64,000 nucleotides of DNA. Origin: Eximiradius sp. (GTDB lineage Bacteria > Bacteroidota > Ignavibacteria > Kapaibacteriales > UBA2268). Location: positions 1 through 64,000 of the forward strand of contig CAKZLY010000007.1 of NCBI GenBank assembly GCA_937127445.1. The letters run 5' to 3'. Both the position numbers and the translations under genes were made by a program. This document shows, piece after piece, positions 1 through 9,371 of this stretch. The notes beneath the pieces are model-generated. The model was given only the letters and a program-made list of their open reading frames with translations, was not told where the DNA came from and searched no databases. How positions within the stretch are numbered: the stretch's first letter is position 1; the number at the start of each line of letters is the position of its first letter.

Positions 1-2
1 CA

Positions 3-824
3 GCGCTGATGAATTCAATTGAAGGAAAACGCGGATATCCAAGAGTGAAACCACCATTCCCAGCTCAAAATGGGCTATGGGGTATGCCAACAACAATTAA
101 CAATGTTGAAACAATAGCAACAGTTCCAGCAATTTTCAAAATTGGAGCAGAAGAGTATTCGAAAATTGGAGCAGAAGGTCATCCTGGAACCTTGCTTTTT
201 GGAGTAAGCGGTCACGTCAATAAACCCGGTGTTTATGAACTTCCGACTGGAATATTACTAACTGAACTTATCTATGATATTTGCGGTGGTGTCCCAGGTG
301 GGAAAAAAGTTAAAGCTGTGATACCGGGTGGGTCTTCTATGCCACCATTACGAGGTGATGAAATCGAAGGTGTTCGAATGGACGAAGAATCGCTAAAAAA
401 ACTGGGAACGCACATAGGCACCGCTGGTGTAATGGTTATGGACGAAGATACAGATATTGTAGCAGTTACCTTGCGAATTGCTCACTTCTACCACCACGAA
501 TCTTGTGGGCAATGTACGCCGTGCCGTGAAGGTTGCGGTTGGATGGAGAAAATATTAAAACGAATAGCGAACGGAGAAGGAATAGTTCGCGATTTAGATT
601 TATTGGTAAATGTGGCGAATAATATCGAAGGTAACACAATTTGTGCACTTGGTGATGCAGCTGCTTGGCCTGTACGAGGTTTTGTTATCAAGTTCCGAGA
701 TGAATTCGAAAAAGTAGTTAAAGAAAAACGTATCTTTGTTGCACCTAATGTTGTTCACGGCAAGCGTGCAACAAAAACGAATCTGGTTTTCGACGAAAAT
801 TTGGAATATAAGCCTGCTATGTAA
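3..824 (+). CDS. nuoF: NADH-quinone oxidoreductase subunit F, 3' part (NuoF)
   Basis: This is the C-terminal two thirds of NuoF, the NADH- and FMN-binding subunit of complex I that passes electrons from NADH into the iron-sulfur chain. The reading frame is open to the window edge, so the Met at position 9 is internal and the true start, with the glycine-rich nucleotide-binding loop, lies upstream. The visible part has the conserved GKRGYPRVKPPFPA segment and the N3 [4Fe-4S] cluster ligands: three cysteines in ESCGQCTPCREG near 500-530 and a fourth in NTICALGD near 640. It ends in TAATG, overlapping the next start by one base, which suggests translational coupling to the BatD-like gene. No nuoG follows, which is unusual. 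Identity is secure from the motifs. Confidence 0.95.
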   Translation, partial: ALMNSIEGKRGYPRVKPPFPAQNGLWGMPTTINNVETIATVPAIFKIGAEEYSKIGAEGHPGTLLFGVSGHVNKPGVYELPTGILLTELIYDICGGVPGGKKVKAVIPGGSSMPPLRGDEIEGVRMDEESLKKLGTHIGTAGVMVMDEDTDIVAVTLRIAHFYHHESCGQCTPCREGCGWMEKILKRIANGEGIVRDLDLLVNVANNIEGNTICALGDAAAWPVRGFVIKFRDEFEKVVKEKRIFVAPNVVHGKRATKTNLVFDENLEYKPAM

Positions 825-2218
825 TGAGTTTGAAGAATACTTACATATATTTTTTTCTTTTGTTTCTGCCGATAGCGAGGATGCTTTCGGCAGATTGCTT
901 ATTTGCCTGTCAAAGCAGCGGACAAAGAAATATCTCAATTGATGATTACGCAAATAGAATTTTTTCCAGTAATATTTTTATTAAATCAAAAACTAACAAA
1001 AAAGAATGCTACGTTGGAGAACCGTTCACTGTTGAATTTGAGTTGTATGTAAATGATAAGATAATTTTGACAGAAGTATTAAACGAGAAAACGCCTGAAT
1101 TCAATAATGCCTTAGTTGAGGAAGAAGAAATTGGGACATTGCGATATACATACGAAAGCATACGAGGCGAAGTTTTCAGAAAAGCATTGATAAGAAAATA
1201 CGTTGTAATTAGTGTAAAAGAAGGTGTGTTGGAAATTCCGGAACTATCTTTGAAAATAAATGCTTCGTTGGAATACTCACCTGAATTCCCAACAGACGAG
1301 AGATATTATTCAAAAATAAATACATATTCATCTGAAAAAATTCAAATCAATGTAAAACCTATATTAGAAGCGGATGAAACCTATATTGGAGCAGTTGGGA
1401 ATTTCCAATTAAGTTCTATGATTGAAAAAGATACAGTGTTCGTTAATCGGAATTTTGAATTTGTTATAGAAATAATTGGTTCAGGGAACCTATATTTGAT
1501 TAATGCACCAAAGTTGAAATTACCGAATTATTTGCAAATAGTGGGCGAACCAAGTGTAATAGATAGCATTAAAATTAAAAATGGTATATTTGGCAAGAGA
1601 ACTTTTATTTACACATTAAAAGCTTTGAGAGAAGGCAATATTGTTATTCCAGAGCAGGTGTTGAGCTATTTTGACCCACAAAAGAAAAAATTCATTTCTT
1701 TGAGCACCCCACCTCATAGCATAAAAACTGTAAGCATAAAAAAAATCGAACAAACAGCTAACAACGAAAGCAAAGATAAAGATTATTTAAGTTGGTTTTT
1801 AATTTTTCTTGGATTATTGTCATTTGGGACACTGATTTATCTATTGAGAAAAATCAACATAAATAGTAATAAATCAGCGTTTAATCAGGAAATAAATATT
1901 AAAGATAACAGAAAAAAAATTATTGATGAAATAAGATATTTCAGTAATTTTAATCGTGAATTGCTTCTGGATTTTTTATTCAAGACTATTATGGAAGTTT
2001 TAGTTCTGCAATTGAAATTAAAAAATGATGAGTTATCTGTTGATAAAATAAGGGAAAAGATGAAAAATAAAAAATTTGACATAGAATTTACTGAACAGGT
2101 AATACATTATTTAAATGAGTTGAAAAGATTAAGATTTTACAAAATAGATGAGCAATTAGATATAGAAGAGTTGAAAGAAAGAGGAATAGAAATAATTGAA
2201 ATAATAAATAATAAATAA
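824..2218 (+). CDS. BatD-like membrane-anchored protein (oxygen-tolerance family)
   Basis: The 464-residue protein has an N-terminal hydrophobic signal segment, a long beta-rich extracytoplasmic region, one membrane span near residues 325-342 and a charged cytoplasmic tail of about 120 residues. The region around residues 55-75 (KKECYVGEPFTVEFELYV) and the later LIRKYVVI and EGVLEIPEL segments are the pattern of BatD (PF13584). This family is normally encoded with BatA/B/C vWA and TPR proteins and a MoxR ATPase in Bacteroidota; its molecular role is unsettled. Here it sits alone between nuoF and nuoL and shares the TAATG overlap with nuoF, so it is probably co-transcribed with complex I. The stop codon lies inside a 7-bp tandem repeat. 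Assignment rests on sequence pattern and topology, not a search. Confidence 0.72.
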   Translation: MSLKNTYIYFFLLFLPIARMLSADCLFACQSSGQRNISIDDYANRIFSSNIFIKSKTNKKECYVGEPFTVEFELYVNDKIILTEVLNEKTPEFNNALVEEEEIGTLRYTYESIRGEVFRKALIRKYVVISVKEGVLEIPELSLKINASLEYSPEFPTDERYYSKINTYSSEKIQINVKPILEADETYIGAVGNFQLSSMIEKDTVFVNRNFEFVIEIIGSGNLYLINAPKLKLPNYLQIVGEPSVIDSIKIKNGIFGKRTFIYTLKALREGNIVIPEQVLSYFDPQKKKFISLSTPPHSIKTVSIKKIEQTANNESKDKDYLSWFLIFLGLLSFGTLIYLLRKININSNKSAFNQEINIKDNRKKIIDEIRYFSNFNRELLLDFLFKTIMEVLVLQLKLKNDELSVDKIREKMKNKKFDIEFTEQVIHYLNELKRLRFYKIDEQLDIEELKERGIEIIEIINNK

Positions 2219-2263
2219 TAAATAATAAATAAGAAATAAGAAATAAGAAATAAGAAATAAAAA
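2201..2263. repeat. Heptanucleotide tandem repeat over the batD stop codon
   Basis: Nine back-to-back 7-bp units: four ATAATAA, four ATAAGAA and one ATAAAAA. The array begins in the last codons of the BatD-like gene, contains its TAA stop (2216-2218), and runs into the 165-bp gap before nuoL. A 7-bp unit shifts the reading frame when copies change, but TAA appears in every frame, so the protein would still stop within a few codons. The rest of the gap (2264-2383) is AT-rich with a run of T around 2330 and no recognisable gene. Confidence 0.9.
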
Positions 2264-2383
2264 AACAATTAATATTTATTCATCATACAGAATAAATTAA
2301 ATTTATCGATTTATTTAAAAACTATTATTATTTTTTTTTCGTTGTTACACAAATAAAATTATAACAAAACTCGGGTATAGATT

Positions 2384-4354
2384 ATGTTTGATTTAGTCCA
2401 GTTAATAATACTATTTCCATTACTTGGGTTTATTGGGATTGGGGTGCTCGGTAAATATTTAAAAAGTGAAAAGGTGATTGGAATAATTGGTTCGTCAACG
2501 GTTGGAATATCCTTCATAATTTCAGTAATATTATTTTTTCACATAATAAGCACAGGTCTTGCAAAACCATATATTGTAGATGTATTCACCTGGATTGCCA
2601 CGGGCGATTTTTCAGTAAAGGTCTCCTATCAGGTTGACCAACTTTCTATACTCTTTTCGCTTATTGTAACAGGCGTAGGTTTTTTGATACACGTCTATTC
2701 TATTGGCTATATGCACGGAGATAGAAGTTTTGCAAGATTTTTCTCTTATTTGAATTTATTCATTTTTATGATGCTAAATTTAGTATTAGCAAGCAACTAT
2801 TTATTGACCTTTTTGGGCTGGGAAGGCGTTGGTTTGGCTTCTTATCTACTTATCGGCTTTTGGTATGATAGAAAATTTCCCGGTGTTCGGATTACCTGGA
2901 CAGGAGACGCGGGAAATAAGGCGTTTATAGTCAATCGAATAGGTGATTTCGGATTTTTGATTGCAATGTTTCTGATATTTGCAAACTTCGGTACATTAAG
3001 TTACACAGAGGTTCAAGACATAGCTTATTTAGGGAAAAGCATATATTTTGATACGGGATTGATAACAGCAATTACATTGCTATTATTTTTAGGATGCACG
3101 GGAAAATCGGCGCAGCTTCCGTTGGCAGTGTGGTTGCCTGATGCAATGGCAGGTCCGACACCTGTGAGTGCACTTATTCACGCCGCAACAATGGTTACAG
3201 CAGGTATTTTCTTAATAGCTCGCAACTCTGTATTGTTTTCGCTTGCTCCGATAACTATGGAAGTCGTCTTAATTGTTGGTGTAATTACAGCATTTTGGGC
3301 AGCAACAATTGGTATCACGCAAAATGATATCAAAAAAGTGCTGGCTTATTCGACTGTAAGCCAGTTAGGATTTATGTTCGCTGCACTTGGTGCGGGGGCA
3401 TTTGTTGCAGGTGTATTTCACGTAATGACGCACGCATTTTTCAAAGGTCTGCTCTTTCTGGGAGCGGGTTCGGTTATTCACGGTATGCACGAGGAACAAA
3501 ACATAAAGAAAATGGGTAACCTCGCAAAATATATGCCTACTACATATAAAACTTTTCTACTCGCATCGCTTGCAATTGCAGGTGTGCCATTATTTAGCGG
3601 ATTTTTCTCGAAAGATGCTATACTGTGGGCTGTCTATAATGATGGTGGATTTATATGGTGGTTAATACTAACGATCGCAGCCTTTTTTACAGCTTTTTAT
3701 ATGTTTCGTCTTGTCTATCTCGTTTTCCACGGGAAAGAACGTTTTGACCATCATAAATTGCATCCCCACGAATCGCCTAAAGTAATTACAGTCCCACTTG
3801 CAGTGCTTGCATTTTTGTCTGTATTCGGTGGATTTTTAGGTATTCCTTATGTGTTTGGCTTTTGGTTCTCACATCATCCGAATGCACTCGAAAACTTCTT
3901 AATGCCAATTTTTGCAAAATCAAACAATATATTGGGTGTGCCACTTGAACACGAGTTGCACGCAATTGAATATTTATTTATTGCAATTGCAATTGCTGTG
4001 GCTTTGATAGGTATCAAAGTTGCAATAAATTATTATAGTGATGATAAATTATTGCGTCCTCGTCGAATTGCTGAGAAGTTCAAAGCTGCATTTGATTTAT
4101 CGCTGAACAAGTATTATCTTGATGAAATTTATTTTTATTTGATTGTTGACCCAATAGTTAATGGCTCTCGTAGCTTTCTGTGGAAAAAATTTGACGTAGG
4201 AGTAGTCGATGGAATTGTTAATGGTTCGGCAACAGTTGTTCAGAAAATTTCAGAGACATTGAGAAGGATACAAACAGGAATTGCACAAAATTATGCATTA
4301 CTGATGATTGCAGGCATTGCAGCAATTCTTGCGTGGGTTGTTTCAAGTTTTTAG
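2384..4354 (+). CDS. nuoL: NADH-quinone oxidoreductase subunit L (NuoL)
   Basis: At 656 residues this is a full-length antiporter-like proton-pumping subunit of complex I, with about 15-16 membrane spans and the long amphipathic lateral helix near the C terminus. Visible signatures are the acidic helix FLGWEGVGLASYLLIGFW (Glu used in proton transfer), the lysine-bearing CTGKSAQLPLAVWLPDAM followed by AGPTPVSALIHAATMVTAG, and the HAFFKGLLFLGAGS helix. It is followed after 29 bp by nuoM and then nuoN, the usual distal order of the nuo operon. It is separated from nuoF by the BatD-like gene instead of nuoGHIJK. Confidence 0.97.
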   Translation: MFDLVQLIILFPLLGFIGIGVLGKYLKSEKVIGIIGSSTVGISFIISVILFFHIISTGLAKPYIVDVFTWIATGDFSVKVSYQVDQLSILFSLIVTGVGFLIHVYSIGYMHGDRSFARFFSYLNLFIFMMLNLVLASNYLLTFLGWEGVGLASYLLIGFWYDRKFPGVRITWTGDAGNKAFIVNRIGDFGFLIAMFLIFANFGTLSYTEVQDIAYLGKSIYFDTGLITAITLLLFLGCTGKSAQLPLAVWLPDAMAGPTPVSALIHAATMVTAGIFLIARNSVLFSLAPITMEVVLIVGVITAFWAATIGITQNDIKKVLAYSTVSQLGFMFAALGAGAFVAGVFHVMTHAFFKGLLFLGAGSVIHGMHEEQNIKKMGNLAKYMPTTYKTFLLASLAIAGVPLFSGFFSKDAILWAVYNDGGFIWWLILTIAAFFTAFYMFRLVYLVFHGKERFDHHKLHPHESPKVITVPLAVLAFLSVFGGFLGIPYVFGFWFSHHPNALENFLMPIFAKSNNILGVPLEHELHAIEYLFIAIAIAVALIGIKVAINYYSDDKLLRPRRIAEKFKAAFDLSLNKYYLDEIYFYLIVDPIVNGSRSFLWKKFDVGVVDGIVNGSATVVQKISETLRRIQTGIAQNYALLMIAGIAAILAWVVSSF

Positions 4355-4383
4355 TTTTGTTTAAAAATTAATGAAAAATAAAT

Positions 4384-5973
4384 ATGACTGAGTTATTTCT
4401 TACATTGTTAATACCCCTAATTGGTTCATTTGCTCTATTATTCATCAAGAAAGAGCAGATGCAATTAATTAAGTATGTAGCATTTGGTTTTTCAGTAATT
4501 TCATTTATTTTTTCGATAGCCCTATTATTAAAATTTCATTCTGATAATCCAAATTTTCAACTTACTTATGAAAAAGTATGGATACCATCGCTTGACATTG
4601 GATTTAGAGTTGGCATAGATGGTATGTCGCTTTTGCTTGTATTGTTAACTACATTTATTTCGCCAATAGCGATATATTCATCGTTTGATGCAATCAAAAA
4701 ACGTGAAAAATCATATTATGCTCTGCTTTTATTGCTTCAATTTGCAATGACAGGTGTATTTATATCTCTTGATTTGTTCCTATTTTACATTTTCTGGGAA
4801 CTCATCTTAATTCCAATGTATTTTTTAATAGGTATCTGGGGTGGAAAAGATAGAATATACGCAACTGTTAAGTTTTTCTTATTTACAATGTTTGGTTCAT
4901 TGCCAATGCTGGTTGGAATAATCTGGCTTGGGCAATTTATAGGCACTCATCTTGTACACGTGCCTAATGGATTTACAACAAATTATGAATTAATAAGGCA
5001 ATACAGCCACTTTATTCCAATAGAATATCAAAAATTGTTATTCTGGGCATTTGCAATTTCGTTTTTGATAAAAGTTCCAGTTTTTCCATTGCATACCTGG
5101 TTACCTGATGCTCATACTGAAGCACCGACCGCAGGTTCGGTTATACTTGCTGGTGTATTGCTTAAAATGGGGACTTATGGCTTAATTCGTTTCAATTTGG
5201 AACTTTTCCCACAAGCAAGTTTTTTGTATACTTCACTAATTTCGTGGCTGGCAGTGTTTGGAATTGTATATGGTGCATTGGTTGCTATGGTGCAATCGGA
5301 CGTAAAACGTCTCGTTGCATACTCATCTGTTAGCCATTTAGGATTTGTTGTGCTTGGAATTTTCTCAATGACAGTGGAAGGCATACAGGGTGGGATAATA
5401 CAAATGGTAAACCATGGGCTTTCGACAGGGATGTTATTCCTTTGTGTGGGTGTTCTTTATGAGCGTCGGCATACTCGCGAAATAGAAGAATTTGGCGGGA
5501 TAGCCCGAATTATGCCGGCATTTACAGTATTTTTGGGGATTGCAATGCTTGCTTCTGTTGGTCTGCCTGGGCTTAATGGATTTGTAGGGGAATTTCTAAC
5601 ATTATTAGGCGCATTCAAATCGCCATTTCTTGGTTCAATCTGGTTTACTGTAATTGCAGCAACAGGTGTAATTTTTGCAGCAGTTTATTTGCTTTGGATG
5701 TTCAGACGGGTAATGTTTGGCACAATTACAAATCCAGCCAATCGCGGGCTTAAAGATATTAATAAGCGCGAGTGGGCAACTTTTCTTCCTATTGTATTAT
5801 TTATTGTTTGGATAGGTGTTTATCCTTCAACATTCTTGAAATTATCTGAAAATTCGACAAAAAAACTTGTAAATAAATTGGAAAGAATAAAATTCGGCAA
5901 AGAAAGGTATGAATTGCCGGTTATTCCAGAAATTTCTAAACCAAATAACACAAATATTAAAAACAATCAGTAA
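4384..5973 (+). CDS. nuoM: NADH-quinone oxidoreductase subunit M (NuoM)
   Basis: This is a second antiporter-like membrane subunit of complex I, 529 residues with about 14 spans. It carries the conserved glutamate helix FYIFWELILIPMYFLIGIWG and the channel helices KVPVFPLHTWLPDAHTEAPT and AGVLLKMGTYGLIR, where the lysine of LLKMG is part of the proton path. A further lysine/histidine helix VKRLVAYSSVSHLGFVVLG is intact. The gene lies 29 bp after nuoL and 6 bp before nuoN in the same direction, consistent with one transcript. No missing catalytic residue was seen. Confidence 0.97.
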   Translation: MTELFLTLLIPLIGSFALLFIKKEQMQLIKYVAFGFSVISFIFSIALLLKFHSDNPNFQLTYEKVWIPSLDIGFRVGIDGMSLLLVLLTTFISPIAIYSSFDAIKKREKSYYALLLLLQFAMTGVFISLDLFLFYIFWELILIPMYFLIGIWGGKDRIYATVKFFLFTMFGSLPMLVGIIWLGQFIGTHLVHVPNGFTTNYELIRQYSHFIPIEYQKLLFWAFAISFLIKVPVFPLHTWLPDAHTEAPTAGSVILAGVLLKMGTYGLIRFNLELFPQASFLYTSLISWLAVFGIVYGALVAMVQSDVKRLVAYSSVSHLGFVVLGIFSMTVEGIQGGIIQMVNHGLSTGMLFLCVGVLYERRHTREIEEFGGIARIMPAFTVFLGIAMLASVGLPGLNGFVGEFLTLLGAFKSPFLGSIWFTVIAATGVIFAAVYLLWMFRRVMFGTITNPANRGLKDINKREWATFLPIVLFIVWIGVYPSTFLKLSENSTKKLVNKLERIKFGKERYELPVIPEISKPNNTNIKNNQ

Positions 5974-5979
5974 AAAAAT

Positions 5980-7467
5980 ATGGCAAATGAAATAATAAAA
6001 GAGTTGTCGCTTGGATTCCCGATTTTTTTTATATCGGCAATGGGTATATTGCTGGTTATTTTTGATGCAATAACGGGAAAAAATAAGATCATTAATTATA
6101 TTTTTGCGATAGCAATATTATCCATAACAATTTGCTCAGCGGGTTGGATATTATTTAGTCAATATTATAATGAAGCCAATAATCTGGTAATTCATCCAAT
6201 TTCTATGGGAATGCTTGCATACAATGGGTATGCATATATTTTTGACGTGATTTTTGGAATTGCAGCACTGCTGACAATTATTGCGGCACGTGAATATAAT
6301 GAAAGAGCAGAGTTTGAATATAAAGAATTCTATTCGCTCGTTGTTTTAGCAACAAGCGGAATGATGATGATAGCGCATTCAGCTGATTTGCTTTTAATGT
6401 TCATTGGCATTGAATTTATGTCTATTACTTTCTATGTGCTTGCGGGATATTTCCGCAAGAGGGTAACTTCTGTAGAAGCCGCATTGAAATATTTTCTACT
6501 TGGGGCATTTGCGTCAGGATTTTTGTTATATGGAATAGCCTTGATTTATGGTGCAACTGGAACTTTGACTTTTCAGACAATCTCACAAAAAATAACAGCA
6601 CAAGATTATAATAATTTATATTTGATTTTGGGGATAACACTTGTATTTATTGGGCTTTCGTTCAAAATAGCAGCTTTCCCATTTCATCAGTGGGCACCTG
6701 ACGTTTATCACGGAGCACCAACAGTTATTTCTGGATTTTTAAGTACAGCTGGGAAAGCAGCAGCAATTTTCGCACTTATTTTAATTGGTAAAAACATAAT
6801 GTTTGTTGCAATAAGGACCTTAGATAGTAATCATATTATCACTTTACAGAATATATTAGCGGTGCTTTCCGCGGCAACAATGCTTGTTGGGAATATTACG
6901 GCAATTGCTCAGAACAATGTAAAAAGGATGCTTGCGTATTCATCGGTAGCTCATGCAGGATATATGCTGATGGGAATTGTTGCTAACACACCTGATGGCT
7001 GGGCTGGAGCTTCGTTCTATGCAGCAGTTTACGTTTTTATGCAAATTGGTTCATTTGCAATTGTTGCAAATCTCGAAGACAAAGATGGCGAATATCTTGA
7101 TTTTTCTCATTATTCAGGATTATATAAAACTCGTCCATTTATTGCAGCAATGATGGTTGTATTTCTTCTGTCGCTTGCTGGAATACCACCATTCGCAGGA
7201 TTTTTCGGGAAATATTATATTTTCAAGACGGCTATTGACGCTGGCTATCTCTGGCTTACGATTGTTGGGATTGTATCGTCGCTTATTTCTGTATATTTCT
7301 ATTTGCGGTTGCTTATTTACATATATTTTCGCGAAGCAACTGAGCAAATATTAGACACAAGCGAGCCGCGAGCAGCTGGTTTTACATTACTTATTTCAGC
7401 AGCTTTAACTGTTTTGCTTGGAATATTTCCCAGCTACTTGATAGAATTGTTGTTATATTTAAGGTAA
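5980..7467 (+). CDS. nuoN: NADH-quinone oxidoreductase subunit N (NuoN)
   Basis: The third antiporter-like complex I subunit, 495 residues and about 14 spans. Signatures include the glutamate helix FIGIEFMSITFYVLAGYFR, the segment FPFHQWAPDVYHGAPTVISG with the following STAGKAAA, and VKRMLAYSSVAHAGYMLMG. It ends the nuoLMN run. Its last 9 bases overlap the end of the convergent methyltransferase gene on the opposite strand, so no terminator fits between them and the transcripts must read into each other. Confidence 0.97.
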   Translation: MANEIIKELSLGFPIFFISAMGILLVIFDAITGKNKIINYIFAIAILSITICSAGWILFSQYYNEANNLVIHPISMGMLAYNGYAYIFDVIFGIAALLTIIAAREYNERAEFEYKEFYSLVVLATSGMMMIAHSADLLLMFIGIEFMSITFYVLAGYFRKRVTSVEAALKYFLLGAFASGFLLYGIALIYGATGTLTFQTISQKITAQDYNNLYLILGITLVFIGLSFKIAAFPFHQWAPDVYHGAPTVISGFLSTAGKAAAIFALILIGKNIMFVAIRTLDSNHIITLQNILAVLSAATMLVGNITAIAQNNVKRMLAYSSVAHAGYMLMGIVANTPDGWAGASFYAAVYVFMQIGSFAIVANLEDKDGEYLDFSHYSGLYKTRPFIAAMMVVFLLSLAGIPPFAGFFGKYYIFKTAIDAGYLWLTIVGIVSSLISVYFYLRLLIYIYFREATEQILDTSEPRAAGFTLLISAALTVLLGIFPSYLIELLLYLR

Positions 7468-8253
7468 ATTTGAATACTTCCAGAAAACTATTGCAGAGCA
7501 GGTCGCGACATTAAGCGAGCCTACTTTTTTATTTGTTTTAATTTCAATAATTTCGTCAGCAATTTCTAAAATAGAAGATCTTATGCCTTTACTTTCGTTG
7601 CCGAAAATAAAACAAGCCTTATCATAATTATTGCTCGAAGAAATATCTTTTGACTTATCTGATTGCTCTACTGCGATAATTGAATAGCCCAATTTTCTTA
7701 AATTTTCAAGTGTTTTTAATGGATTTGCAGAATGAGCAATTTTCATAGAAAACACACAACCGAGCGAAACACGAACAACTCTACGAAGATACGGAAAGCA
7801 ACTTTCAGTTGAATATATGAGCGAATCAATATCAAAAGCGGTTGCATTACGGATTATTGAACCAACATTTTCCTGTTTTGAGACGCCATCGAGAAAAACA
7901 ATTTTGTTCCCAAGAACCTCTGTATTTGAAAGAGGTGGAATTTTGACAATGGCGTAGATTGGTTCGTTAGGCGAAAAGCCAATAATATTTTCTATGAACT
8001 TTTTATCAGGGGCAATAAAAATTTTAGCATTAGAAAATCTGCAAGAGAATTCTTGAATTATATTTATATATTTATCAGTTGTGAGCACCGATATTATTTC
8101 AAGATTGCTTTCGAGCAATTTTCTGAATGAAACTATGCCCTCTGTAAGAAACACATTGTTTTTGATGTGAGATTTTGGAGTAAAACAAATATTACAGAAA
8201 AAATCCAGCTCAGTTGGAAGAAATTCAAAATTATCTAAATAATTGAAGTTCAT
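7459..8253 (-). CDS. TrmH/SpoU-family RNA 2'-O-methyltransferase
   Basis: A 264-residue SPOUT-class methyltransferase that should use S-adenosylmethionine to methylate a ribose 2'-OH in tRNA or rRNA. The C-terminal catalytic domain shows the three family motifs: motif 1 QENVGSIIRNATAFD (about residues 133-147), motif 2 CFIFGNESKGI (about 212-222), and motif 3 VGSLNVATCSAIVFW (near 245-260), which forms the knotted SAM site. The N-terminal part resembles the substrate-binding domain of RlmB/TsnR-like members. The RNA target cannot be told from sequence. The start ATG overlaps the stop of the upstream esterase gene (TAATG), suggesting coupled translation; the 3' end overlaps nuoN tail to tail. 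Confidence 0.85.
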   Translation of the reverse strand: MNFNYLDNFEFLPTELDFFCNICFTPKSHIKNNVFLTEGIVSFRKLLESNLEIISVLTTDKYINIIQEFSCRFSNAKIFIAPDKKFIENIIGFSPNEPIYAIVKIPPLSNTEVLGNKIVFLDGVSKQENVGSIIRNATAFDIDSLIYSTESCFPYLRRVVRVSLGCVFSMKIAHSANPLKTLENLRKLGYSIIAVEQSDKSKDISSSNNYDKACFIFGNESKGIRSSILEIADEIIEIKTNKKVGSLNVATCSAIVFWKYSNLP

Positions 8254-9368
8254 TACTTAATGAGAATAACTTTTCGAATACGTTTTTGATTAGGGACATC
8301 ATAGACCAAAATATACTTATCTTTTTTAAGATTACCGTTGAGTTGAATATCTTTTCTGAATTCACCGGATACTTCGAATTCATTGACAATATTCATAATT
8401 AGGTTGCCATCGGTATCGAACAAATCAATTTTTGTGCGTCCAACTTTTTCAAGAGAGTAATTAATAATTAGTATCGAATTTTGTGAATTGCGAAGCGGGG
8501 ACGACACAATTTTCGCATTAACATCGTTAGTTTTTGTAGTGGATTTAGAATAAAATTCAGCAATATTTAGCCATTCACGGTCGAGTAAGCAATCAATATC
8601 GTGCTTGCACAAGGTAGGAGAATAAACGAAAGGAATGCCATAATAAGAGAGACTATCGGCAAAAGTTTGATTGAGAGATTTGAAATCACCAACTGAAATG
8701 TAAAATAATGTATCAAGACTTAAAATATCAGAATTAGAGCTAATATATTTCCAGGGAGCAAACTCATAGAATAAATTTTCGTTGTTGTAAAAGACATCCC
8801 TTGCAATTTGAGGGCGTCCGCTAAGCAATGAAGCCCAAGTTCTCATCCCACCATCTAATGAGACGGCTTTTGCGAATAAATCAGGATATTTGGAAAGAAA
8901 TTTTACTGCACCAAATCCACCCATTGAAAAACCTTGAATAAAGCGAAACTCGCGATAAGGTACAGTCCTATAAAAATAATCAACAAATGGGATTATCTCG
9001 TCAATAAGATCGGATTCTGCAGTTTTTGATCCGTCGGCACTATTTCCCCACATGCTATTTTCATAGCCATCTGGAAATACGATAATGCAATCATCGATGA
9101 TACCTAAATTAACAGCATAGTTGATATATTTAATTACAAGTGGGCGCCATGTGCTCCGAAAATTATCACCTAAACTATGCAAGTGATAGATAACAGGATA
9201 AGCCTTGTTTGACTTTTCGTAATCGGAAGGTAAATACAAGCTAAACGAAATAGGTTTTCCGTTTTTCTGACTTATTATTGTAACATCGCGAAGCGAACCG
9301 TTTTGCGAGAATGTATTCTCAACCTGAAACAATAAAGCAATAAGAAAAACAAAAAATTTGTATTTCAT
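8253..9368 (-). CDS. Secreted alpha/beta-hydrolase esterase with T9SS-like tail
   Basis: The 371-residue protein starts with a signal peptide (about residues 1-21, ending TFSQ). It continues as a putative-esterase domain (esterase D / PF00756 type) with HLHSLGDN as oxyanion region and nucleophile serine in QGFSMGGFGA. A likely acid lies in YISVGDFKS and the catalytic histidine in CKHDIDC. The last ~80 residues form a small beta domain with KIDLFDTDGNLI and KYILVYDV ending in VILIK, the shape of a type IX secretion sorting domain, although the usual YPNP entry motif is absent. It probably acts on an ester substrate at or outside the outer membrane; the substrate is unknown. It is coupled to the downstream methyltransferase by a TAATG overlap. 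Confidence 0.78.
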   Translation of the reverse strand: MKYKFFVFLIALLFQVENTFSQNGSLRDVTIISQKNGKPISFSLYLPSDYEKSNKAYPVIYHLHSLGDNFRSTWRPLVIKYINYAVNLGIIDDCIIVFPDGYENSMWGNSADGSKTAESDLIDEIIPFVDYFYRTVPYREFRFIQGFSMGGFGAVKFLSKYPDLFAKAVSLDGGMRTWASLLSGRPQIARDVFYNNENLFYEFAPWKYISSNSDILSLDTLFYISVGDFKSLNQTFADSLSYYGIPFVYSPTLCKHDIDCLLDREWLNIAEFYSKSTTKTNDVNAKIVSSPLRNSQNSILIINYSLEKVGRTKIDLFDTDGNLIMNIVNEFEVSGEFRKDIQLNGNLKKDKYILVYDVPNQKRIRKVILIK

Positions 9369-9371
9369 AAA

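Noticed and set aside
600-953. 117-residue open frame on the minus strand over the end of nuoF
   Set aside because: It lies opposite the conserved cysteine-rich end of NuoF, starts inside the next gene and has no ribosome site or recognisable domain; a shadow frame.
2320-2345. Run of T before nuoL as a terminator of the batD transcript
   Set aside because: No GC-rich stem precedes it; it is part of AT-rich spacer.
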